Origin: Bacteroidales bacterium
Lineage (GTDB): Bacteria > Bacteroidota > Bacteroidia > Bacteroidales > UBA12077
Assembly (NCBI GenBank): GCA_027859205.1
Contig: JAQIBH010000005.1
Location: forward strand, 1-36,876
Direction of reading: 5' to 3'
DNA: 36,876 bases
Part shown: positions 17,384-24,226 of the stretch, in pieces
Position numbering within the stretch: position 1 is the stretch's first letter
Layout: each line of letters starts with the position of its first letter
Notes under the pieces: model-generated
What the model was told of the DNA's origin: nothing
What the model saw: only the letters and a program-made list of their open reading frames with translations
Database searches by the model: none
Position numbers and translations under genes: made by a program

Positions 17384-17494
17384 ATATACAGTTATATCAC
17401 AACCTACCTTACACATTTCTTAAAATATTATGAATAAACATCCTATAAGTTTAATATTTTTAAATAGTTCTTATCACATTAAAAGTATTAATCT

Positions 17495-17502
17495 TATTTT
17501 TG
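17495..17502 (+). promoter_or_regulatory. Candidate -7 element of ddl
   Basis: TATTTTTG matches TAnnTTTG, 42 bases upstream of the ddl ATG. No -33 TTTG at normal spacing. Confidence 0.4.
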
Positions 17503-17544
17503 ATAATTAATAGAAACTCATGGCTGAAATAAATATTAAGTAAA

Positions 17545-18534
17545 ATGAAAAAAAAAATAGCAATAGTTGCAGGAGGCGATTCATCTGAATATATAGTTTC
17601 AATTAACAGTGCAGATCAAATTGCTAAAGTTTTGGATAAAGAAAAATATGATGTTTATACTGTAATTATTAAAGATACTGAGTGGATCGTAAAAAGCGAT
17701 ACAGTTTGCGATTTAATTGTTAATAAAGATGACTTTAGCTTTTCATTAAATAATCAGAAAACTAAATTTGATTGTGCTTTGATTATTATTCATGGTACAC
17801 CTGGTGAAGATGGAAAACTGCAAGGTTATTTCGATACATTAAGAATTCCATATACAACTTCCAGCACATTAGCATCTGCATTAACGTTTAATAAGATTTT
17901 CAGTAAAAACTATTTAAAATTATTCGATATTTCATTAGCAAAATTTGTTTCAATTAAAAAAGGGAATAAAATTGATAAAGATGAAATAATTGCGACTACA
18001 GGTCTACCATGTTTTGTTAAACCAAACTGCGGAGGATCAAGTTTTGGTATAAGCAAGGTTAAAGCAAAAGAAGAACTCGGCAAAGCTATTGAAATAGCAT
18101 TTAAAGAAGATCATGAAATATTAATTGAAGAATTTTTGGACGGAAGAGAATTAACATGCGGCCTTGTTAAAACTACAAATGAATCATTTATATTTCCGCT
18201 AACGGAAATCATAAGCAAAAATGAATTTTTCGATTACGAGGCCAAGTACACCGAAGGTATGGCCGAGGAAATTACACCAGCTCAAATTCCCGACAAACTA
18301 ACAAAAGAAATTCAGAGTCTATCATCTCAGATATACGACATATTCCAGTTAAATGGCCTAGTCCGTATTGATTTCATCGTGGCAAATAACAAGCTATATT
18401 TCATTGAAGTTAATACAGTGCCCGGAATGAGTAAAACGAGCTTAGTTCCGCAACAAATTAATGCAGCCAATATAAATATTAAAGATATCTTAAGTTTAAT
18501 TATTGAAGATTCAATTCTTCGATTTACTTCATAA
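17545..18534 (+). CDS. ddl: D-alanine--D-alanine ligase
   Basis: ATP-grasp enzyme that makes the D-Ala-D-Ala dipeptide for peptidoglycan precursors. The N-terminal domain starts IAIVAGGDSSEYIVSINSA, with IIHGTPGEDGKLQG. The ATP-grasp core has CFVKPNCGGSSFGISKV, IEEFLDGRELTCG and YEAKYTEGMAEE (the Tyr expected for D-Ala rather than D-Lac specificity). The C-terminal metal and substrate motifs are RIDFIV and FIEVNTVPGMSKTSLVPQQ. At 329 residues it is full length. It is transcribed alone after the NUMOD4 terminator. Confidence 0.94.
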   Translation: MKKKIAIVAGGDSSEYIVSINSADQIAKVLDKEKYDVYTVIIKDTEWIVKSDTVCDLIVNKDDFSFSLNNQKTKFDCALIIIHGTPGEDGKLQGYFDTLRIPYTTSSTLASALTFNKIFSKNYLKLFDISLAKFVSIKKGNKIDKDEIIATTGLPCFVKPNCGGSSFGISKVKAKEELGKAIEIAFKEDHEILIEEFLDGRELTCGLVKTTNESFIFPLTEIISKNEFFDYEAKYTEGMAEEITPAQIPDKLTKEIQSLSSQIYDIFQLNGLVRIDFIVANNKLYFIEVNTVPGMSKTSLVPQQINAANINIKDILSLIIEDSILRFTS

Positions 18535-18714
18535 TATATATAAAGAATTTAAGAATATAATAATGCTTACTCAATAAATTTCCAGAAATTCATTTTCTTT
18601 GTTGAAGATAAAAATTGAGTTCATACACATACCAACAAAAATTCACTTTCTGTTCACTTAAAAAATAACTACTTGTAAATCAAAAAAAAATAGGGTAAAT
18701 TAGGTTTACATAAT

Positions 18715-18733
18715 CTTGTATATGAAATACAAG
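18715..18733. promoter_or_regulatory. Dyad upstream of the MG2/plug gene
   Basis: CTTGTAT (18715-18721) / ATACAAG (18727-18733), a perfect 7-bp dyad with a 5-base centre, 16 bases before the earliest ATG. It could be an operator or a leader hairpin. No TAnnTTTG box was found in the 215-base gap upstream. Confidence 0.35.
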
Positions 18734-18749
18734 TTGCTTTATTTTCAGG

Positions 18750-21467
18750 ATGAGAATTATTAACCTTAAAATAATGAAAATGAAAAAAATTAGCCCTTTT
18801 TTGTTTAAAATTTCTATTTACTTTCTATCTCTTTTTATCTCAAATACATTCTCACTAACCGGATTTAGTCAAGATCAAAAAATATATCCCGATTTTGAAG
18901 AGATCTATATTCACACCGATAAAGATATCTATACTCCTGGTGAAGATATCTGGTTTAAAGCTTACATTCTTGATGATGAATATCATATACCTTCCGGTAA
19001 AAGCAAATTATTATACATAAATATTGTAGATTTTGAAGGAAACAATATACTTTCTGAAAAACTCCCTATTCAAAGTGGATTTTCAAACGGTGATTTTCAA
19101 TTACCAGACACACTTAAAAAAGGGAACTATCAAATTGTAGCATATACTGAGAATATGAAAAATAATTCTTCAGCTTTTTGGTATCATTCTGAAATAACAA
19201 TTAACCCCTCTTCTATCGACTTGTGGAAAATAAATTACTATCCCAAATTAAGCAAATTAAGCAAATCTGTAATAGCCGGTGAAATTAATTGCACTTCTTA
19301 TTCTAATATGCCCATCACTGACGCAACAATTCAATTCGCAATTACATCTGAAAGCAAGAAAATATATTCAAAAACACACAAAACATATTCCCTGGGTGTA
19401 GCCAAAATTAGTTGGGAAATCCCTGATAATTTTATAAACGATGAAATTGTTATTGAAATAGAAGCTAAATACCTGAATAAAAAGAAAGATTTGAAAATAA
19501 ATATTCCCTTTCAAAAAAAAGGAATTGATTTAAAATTCTTCCCAGAAGGAGGATCAATAGTGCAAGGATTATTAAACCAGGTTGCTTTTAAAGTTAATGA
19601 CAACTATGGATCTCCCATTGATATTAAAGGAATTCTTTTAAATCAGAAAGGTGAGCAGCTTAAAAAAATCAAAACAACCTATCAAGGTTTGGGAATATTT
19701 TCGTTTACACCAAATCCGAATGAATCATACTATGTAAAAATTAAAAATCCGAATTTTGGTGATTCTTTATATGCCTTACCTAAAGCAATTAAAAGTGGGT
19801 ACATATTATCTGTTGGACAAAATGATAAATCAATTATCTCGCTACGAATAAGCATGACTCCCGACATGAAAGGTAAAAAAGTAAAATTATCCATTTCTAA
19901 TGGTGTAGAATATGAAAACATTTTTGAATCAATACTAAACGATGAAAAGCGTTTCTCATTTTTAACATCTTCATTGCCTGTTGGAATATCAACAATAACA
20001 TTATTTTCTGATGACATCCCGACTTCTGAACGATTAATCTTTTTGAATAAGCATAAAAAAATGCAATTATCAATTGAGACTGAAAAGGAAATATACGATC
20101 CCAGAGAAAAAGTTGAAATACAAATAAAAGCTCTCGATTTTGAGGGAAATCCTACATCAGCAAATCTCTCTTTAGCTGTTACCGAAAAAAACAAACTAAT
20201 GAGTGAACAACAAAATATTGCTTCCTGGTTACTTTTAGGATCAAAACTAAAAGCTATTACCGGAGATCTATCATATTATCTAAAAGATACCGAAGCGGCT
20301 GACTCTGCGCTTAACATTTTACTTATGACTCATGGCTGGAGTAAAATTGAAAGGATTGAAGAATATTCAAAAATCATTGTCAACTCTGAAAATATACCAG
20401 GAATACGGGGAACAGTGTATACAAAGAAAAATAAACCGGCGAAAAATGCACAAGTACAAATAATAGACACAAAAACGTGGCAAGTTATAAGTACCGAAAC
20501 TAATGATTTTGGAAGATTTTCTATTCCAATTGAAGATTATATTTCAGTGGCTACTAACAATGATTTGTCCATTAGTGCTACTCTCCCAAATAAATCGAAA
20601 ATATTAACAATAGTATTAGATCAAAATATTAATAATGATATTTTAGCTAAATTTAAAATAAACGAAGATATTATTTTAGCCTACAATCTACCCGAAAAAA
20701 GAAGACCCATTAAAAATAATACAGCAACTGAATACACAAATTTTGATAAAACAACAGAATTTATTGATGAGGTTGTTGTTACCGGAAAAAGGTTTGATCC
20801 TGTTTATGACGAAGCAAGAAAAAACGTTTATGCAGTTCAAAAATTAGAGGGAAAAGAAATGGAATTATTAAGAAAAATGGGCGAACCCAAAAACAGTTTA
20901 TTAACTTTGATTAGAAGCGCTGGGGCTACATTCAAAGTAATAAATGGTAGAGTTATATTCAGATCAAGATCATCATTAGTTACCGCTTACGAAACTGGCG
21001 CTCTTATTGTGGTTGATGGTGTACCTATGGGTGATAATATCTCAAATTTTAGCTGGATTAGCCCGATTAATGTAAAAGAAGTAAAAGTTACCACAAGTCC
21101 CGGCTCTGCACTTATGTATGGAAGCAGTTACAAAGGTCTAGTTGAAATAACAATGTTAAAAGGGAACGAAAATATAAACAAACAAGTTAATATTAAGAAT
21201 GATGAAAATCTTTCTGTTATTAAAGGATATAAAATAAGTAAACAATTCTATTCGCCGGATTATTCTAAAGAAATTGAAAATAATGAAAAAACATTTGACT
21301 CTAGATCAACACTGTATTGGAATCCCAATTTAATTCTTGACAATTCGGGAGAACAAACAATCTCGTTTTTTAATGGCGATAAAAGAACCTTCTTTCAATG
21401 TAAGGTCGTTGGTACTGATGGTGCAGGTTTATTGGGATGTTCAGAAATAACAGTGAGAGTTAATTAA
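18750..21467 (+). CDS. Surface MG2 / TonB-plug-domain protein
   Basis: A 905-residue exported protein. The start is one of three in-frame ATGs (18750, 18774, 18780); a signal peptide follows (ISIYFLSLFISNTFSLTGFSQ). The N-terminal region (about 45-140) is macroglobulin MG2-like: IYIHTDKDIYTPGEDIWFKAYI, then GNYQIVAYTENM. Further Ig-like segments include a second MG2-like KEIYDPREKVEIQIKA and a carboxypeptidase-regulatory-like PGIRGTVYTKKNKPAKNAQV. Around residues 675-805 is a TonB-receptor plug-like segment (IDEVVVTGKRFDP, ALIVVDGVPMGDNI, INVKEVKVTTSPGSALMYG). No 22-strand barrel follows; the protein ends with a short beta-domain. Function is unknown; such proteins are common in Bacteroidota and may be periplasmic or surface partners of transporters. 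Confidence 0.78.
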   Translation: MRIINLKIMKMKKISPFLFKISIYFLSLFISNTFSLTGFSQDQKIYPDFEEIYIHTDKDIYTPGEDIWFKAYILDDEYHIPSGKSKLLYINIVDFEGNNILSEKLPIQSGFSNGDFQLPDTLKKGNYQIVAYTENMKNNSSAFWYHSEITINPSSIDLWKINYYPKLSKLSKSVIAGEINCTSYSNMPITDATIQFAITSESKKIYSKTHKTYSLGVAKISWEIPDNFINDEIVIEIEAKYLNKKKDLKINIPFQKKGIDLKFFPEGGSIVQGLLNQVAFKVNDNYGSPIDIKGILLNQKGEQLKKIKTTYQGLGIFSFTPNPNESYYVKIKNPNFGDSLYALPKAIKSGYILSVGQNDKSIISLRISMTPDMKGKKVKLSISNGVEYENIFESILNDEKRFSFLTSSLPVGISTITLFSDDIPTSERLIFLNKHKKMQLSIETEKEIYDPREKVEIQIKALDFEGNPTSANLSLAVTEKNKLMSEQQNIASWLLLGSKLKAITGDLSYYLKDTEAADSALNILLMTHGWSKIERIEEYSKIIVNSENIPGIRGTVYTKKNKPAKNAQVQIIDTKTWQVISTETNDFGRFSIPIEDYISVATNNDLSISATLPNKSKILTIVLDQNINNDILAKFKINEDIILAYNLPEKRRPIKNNTATEYTNFDKTTEFIDEVVVTGKRFDPVYDEARKNVYAVQKLEGKEMELLRKMGEPKNSLLTLIRSAGATFKVINGRVIFRSRSSLVTAYETGALIVVDGVPMGDNISNFSWISPINVKEVKVTTSPGSALMYGSSYKGLVEITMLKGNENINKQVNIKNDENLSVIKGYKISKQFYSPDYSKEIENNEKTFDSRSTLYWNPNLILDNSGEQTISFFNGDKRTFFQCKVVGTDGAGLLGCSEITVRVN

Positions 21468-21510
21468 TAAAACTGTAAAATATTTTTGCTTTCATCTTTT
21501 GACTTATATT

Positions 21511-21552
21511 AAATATAAAGAGCAGATTCAAATGAATCAGCTCTTTATATTT
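21511..21552. terminator. Bidirectional terminator between MG2/plug gene and small Cys-rich gene
   Basis: A long hairpin: 19-base arms 21511-21529 and 21534-21552 pair with a single A-A mismatch around a 4-base AAAT loop. The arms are A-rich then T-rich at the ends, so either strand yields a hairpin followed by T. It lies between convergent genes. Confidence 0.8.
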
Positions 21553-21571
21553 AAGAAATAATATATTTTTC

Positions 21572-21778
21572 TTATTTTCTTTCCTCTTTTGTCTCTTCTT
21601 TTTTCTCAGCAGCTTTCTTTTCGCAAGCGCTTGGACATTTCTTTGACTCTTTTTTTGAGCAACATCCTTTTTCAGTTTTTGCTTTAGTAGCTTTTTTTTC
21701 TGGTTCTTGAGCGTTAGTTGAGAAAGAGATAACTGCAACAAATGCTATACAAGATAATAATGCTAATACTTTTTTCAT
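21572..21778 (-). CDS. Small secreted Cys/Lys-rich protein of unknown function
   Basis: A 68-residue protein with a clean Sec signal peptide (KKVLALLSCIAFVAVISFSTNAQ, cleavage after residue 24). The mature 44-residue peptide is highly charged, with about 15 Lys, 10 Glu and four Cys arranged CC...C...C (CCSKKESKKCPSAC). No lipobox is placed correctly for a lipoprotein. The Cys pattern could bind metal or form disulfides. It is divergent from, and only 139 bases away from, a histidine kinase whose sensor domain also has four Cys. A functional link is inference. I do not recognise the family. Confidence 0.72.
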   Translation of the reverse strand: MKKVLALLSCIAFVAVISFSTNAQEPEKKATKAKTEKGCCSKKESKKCPSACEKKAAEKKEETKEERK

Positions 21779-21810
21779 AACTTCTTTTTATTTCGTTTTT
21801 AAATATAAAA

Positions 21811-21818
21811 CAAATATA
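21811..21818 (-). promoter_or_regulatory. Candidate -7 element of the small Cys-rich gene
   Basis: Minus strand TATATTTG matches TAnnTTTG, 32 bases before the ATG at 21778. Confidence 0.45.
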
Positions 21819-21904
21819 ACAATTGAACTTATACATGCATGTTATTATGTGGTTAATTCATGTTAACAGGATGTTAAAAATGTGCAAATCATTCATTTTC
21901 TAGT

Positions 21905-21912
21905 TACATTTG
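21905..21912 (+). promoter_or_regulatory. Candidate -7 element of the histidine kinase gene
   Basis: TACATTTG matches TAnnTTTG and ends only 5 bases before the ATG at 21918. If real, the transcript would have almost no leader. No TTTG -33 is visible. Confidence 0.4.
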
Positions 21913-21917
21913 TATCA

Positions 21918-23171
21918 ATGAAAAATCGGAAATTACAAATTGGATTAATTACTCTTACTATACTAAGTCTTATTGCTTTGCTTGGAATTCAAGTAAGCTG
22001 GATAATTAAAGCAGCAAACATGCAGGAGAGGCAATTCAGTCACAGTGTAAAACTTGCCATTAATCATGTTGTAGAACAAATGGCTGATGACCAATCTATG
22101 TGTAAGGAAGTTGCTAATTGTATGGGCGCGTCAGAAGCTTCTTCATGTTCAAAAAGTTTGTACAATAATATTAATTGGTCTAAAGTTGATTCCTTAATTA
22201 AAAATGCATTGAATCAATATCATATCAACATAGATTATGAATTTGATATAGTTGATACGCAAAAAGACGATCATTTTAATGTTTGTAATAAATCATACTT
22301 TTCAGATAATCTTGAAAATGTTATTCTTCAAAACGCTATTGAGTTAAAAATTCGATTTCCAAAAAAAAGTGAATTCATTGTCGCTCAAATAGGTTTAATG
22401 TTTATAAGCTCAATAATACTGATAGTGTTAATTAGTTTTTCTTTTATTTTAATTTTGAAATATTACATGCGTGAAAAAACTTTATACAAAGGCACTCGCG
22501 ATTTTATAAACAATATTACACACGAATTTAAGACACCAATTACTAATATAGCTTTAGCTAATAGTATGATTTCAAAAAATAAAAAAATTATTAATGATGA
22601 GAAATTAAATCAATATTCTAATATTATTAAGGACGAGCAAAAGAAACTCAAAAACAGAGTAGAGGGCCTGCTTGCTATAGCTAGAATTGAAGATGGGAAT
22701 AATAAAAATTATGAAATTATAAATATTTGTGATTTTATTCAATATACCGTAGACTCATATAAAGTGCAAATACAAGAATTAAACGGCACAATTAAATACG
22801 AAAAACTCTCTGATAAATGTACTGTGCATGGCGATAAAGAACAATTCCAAACTGCTATCTCAAACTTAATTGATAATGCAATTAAATATTGCGAGAATAA
22901 ACCAGAGATAATTATTAAAGCTTATAATAAAGGAGAAAATATTTTTATTGAAGTTGAAGATAACGGAATAGGAATAAAAAATGAAAATATAAAACAAATC
23001 TTCGAGAAATATTTTAGAGTACCTACGGGTGATGTTCACAATGTAAAAGGCTTTGGAATTGGGTTATCAACCGTAAAAACAATTGTGGATTCTTTGAATG
23101 GAGAAATAAGCGTTTTAAGTAAACTTGGGAAAGGTTCAATTTTTATAATTAAATTACCTTATTGTTGTTAA
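21918..23171 (+). CDS. Two-component sensor histidine kinase, RprX-like
   Basis: A 417-residue inner-membrane kinase. TM1 spans about residues 8-31, a periplasmic sensor about 32-154 holds four Cys (62, 68, 77, 123), and TM2 spans about 155-180. The phosphoacceptor is His202 in FINNITHEFKTPITN. The ATPase domain has N-box NLIDNAIKYC, G1 VEDNGIGI and G2 GFGIGLSTVK. The frame extends back to a GTG at 21882, but the ATG at 21918 (MKNRKLQIG) directly precedes TM1 and follows the -7 box. It resembles the Bacteroides RprX-type kinase and is followed 9 bases later by its regulator. The signal is unknown; the Cys cluster suggests metal, redox or disulfide sensing (inference). Confidence 0.86.
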   Translation: MKNRKLQIGLITLTILSLIALLGIQVSWIIKAANMQERQFSHSVKLAINHVVEQMADDQSMCKEVANCMGASEASSCSKSLYNNINWSKVDSLIKNALNQYHINIDYEFDIVDTQKDDHFNVCNKSYFSDNLENVILQNAIELKIRFPKKSEFIVAQIGLMFISSIILIVLISFSFILILKYYMREKTLYKGTRDFINNITHEFKTPITNIALANSMISKNKKIINDEKLNQYSNIIKDEQKKLKNRVEGLLAIARIEDGNNKNYEIINICDFIQYTVDSYKVQIQELNGTIKYEKLSDKCTVHGDKEQFQTAISNLIDNAIKYCENKPEIIIKAYNKGENIFIEVEDNGIGIKNENIKQIFEKYFRVPTGDVHNVKGFGIGLSTVKTIVDSLNGEISVLSKLGKGSIFIIKLPYCC

Positions 23172-23180
23172 TAATTTAAA

Positions 23181-23879
23181 ATGAAAGAAGGTAAATCAAA
23201 AATATTACTTGCTGAGGATGATACAAATCTTGGGTTTCTTCTATTGGAATTTTTAGGAACAAATGGATTTGATGTAAAATTATATCGTGATGGTATTTCT
23301 GCTCTAGCCGGTTTTACAAACTCAATTTTTGATTTTTGTATTCTTGATGTTATGATGCCATTAATGGACGGGTTTACGCTTGCTGAAAAAATCAGAATTC
23401 AAAACAAAACAGTGCCAATTGTTTTTCTTACTGCCCGATCAATGAAAGATGATAAACTAAAAGGTTTCCGAATTGGTATTGATGATTATATTACTAAACC
23501 TTTTGATGAAGATGAACTTTTATTTAGGGTTCAATCAATTCTAAAAAGAGTAAATCCAGATCAAGCAAACAAAAACAGACTGATCTACAAATTAGGAATT
23601 ATCAGTTTTGATGTTAAAAACCAGGAACTTAAAATCGAAAATAAATCACAAAGACTAACATCAAAAGAAAGTAAGATTTTAGCTATTCTAGCCAAATCAA
23701 AAAATAACATTATTAGCCGCGATGATATAATGAAAGAAGTTTGGGGCGAAACCGATTATTTTATTGGACGTAGTCTTGATGTATTTATTTCAAAACTTCG
23801 CAGACATTTGAGTGCTGAATCGAAAATTAAAATAGAAACGATTCCTACCGTAGGAGTTATTCTAAGTATTAAAGAATAA
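23181..23879 (+). CDS. OmpR-family response regulator, RprY-like
   Basis: A 232-residue regulator paired with the upstream kinase. The receiver domain (about 1-120) starts ILLAEDDTNLGFLL, with phospho-acceptor Asp in CILDVMMPLMDGF, switch Thr in VFLTARSMKDD and Lys in DDYITKPFDEDEL. The C-terminal winged helix (about 135-230) includes SKESKILAILAKSKNNIISRDDIMKEVWG and SLDVFISKLRRHL. The LAEDDxNLG start and KPFDEDELL are like Bacteroides RprY. Targets are unknown; the divergent Cys-rich gene is the natural first candidate. Confidence 0.9.
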   Translation: MKEGKSKILLAEDDTNLGFLLLEFLGTNGFDVKLYRDGISALAGFTNSIFDFCILDVMMPLMDGFTLAEKIRIQNKTVPIVFLTARSMKDDKLKGFRIGIDDYITKPFDEDELLFRVQSILKRVNPDQANKNRLIYKLGIISFDVKNQELKIENKSQRLTSKESKILAILAKSKNNIISRDDIMKEVWGETDYFIGRSLDVFISKLRRHLSAESKIKIETIPTVGVILSIKE

Positions 23880-23888
23880 ACTTCATTC

Positions 23889-23918
23889 TTGCTATTTTAT
23901 CCTAATATGTTAATTTTG
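23889..23918 (+). promoter_or_regulatory. Candidate promoter of the small membrane protein gene
   Basis: TTG at 23889-23891 and TAATTTTG at 23911-23918, 19 bases apart, fit the Bacteroidota consensus; the ATG follows 25 bases later. Confidence 0.55.
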
Positions 23919-23943
23919 AATACTAATTATTTAACTTACAACA

Positions 23944-24198
23944 ATGAGTACAATTGATATTATAGGATTTGTAGGAATATCGATTATATTGATAGCCTAT
24001 CTTCTTATTCTTACCAACATTATTTCAAGTAAAGGCTTTACCTATATTTTCATGAATTTTATTGGAGCCGGTATAGCTTGTTACGCTTCAATATTATTAA
24101 AATATGTGCCATTTATTATTTTAGAGGCCGTTTGGACGGCAATATCCCTAATTGCATTACTAAATATTTTCAAAGCAAAACTAAAACTCCCCAAATAA
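23944..24198 (+). CDS. CBU_0592-like small integral membrane protein
   Basis: An 84-residue protein that is almost entirely three hydrophobic helices (about residues 4-26, 30-50, 54-76), matching the CBU_0592-like domain family by its start DIIGFVGISIILIAYLLIL and the central MNFIGAGIACYAS. Function is unknown. It has its own promoter, and its last codons form the 5' arm of the shared terminator hairpin. Confidence 0.75.
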   Translation: MSTIDIIGFVGISIILIAYLLILTNIISSKGFTYIFMNFIGAGIACYASILLKYVPFIILEAVWTAISLIALLNIFKAKLKLPK

Positions 24199-24213
24199 TA
24201 TGGGGAGCTTAAT
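24187..24213. terminator. Hairpin between the small membrane protein and TPR-ATPase genes
   Basis: CTCCCC (24187-24192) / GGGGAG (24202-24207) with a 9-base AT loop, between convergent genes. The 5' arm overlaps the end of the small membrane protein gene. There is no long T run, so strength is uncertain. Confidence 0.5.
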
Positions 24214-24226
24214 TAGTTCAATATTT

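Noticed and set aside
21460-21741. 93-residue Lys-rich frame overlapping the small Cys-rich gene
   Set aside because: It lacks a signal peptide, extends through the terminator hairpin, and is an out-of-frame shadow of the A-rich coding strand of the smaller gene.
21882-21884. GTG start for the histidine kinase
   Set aside because: The added 12 residues lie upstream of the -7 box, and the ATG at 21918 starts directly before TM1.
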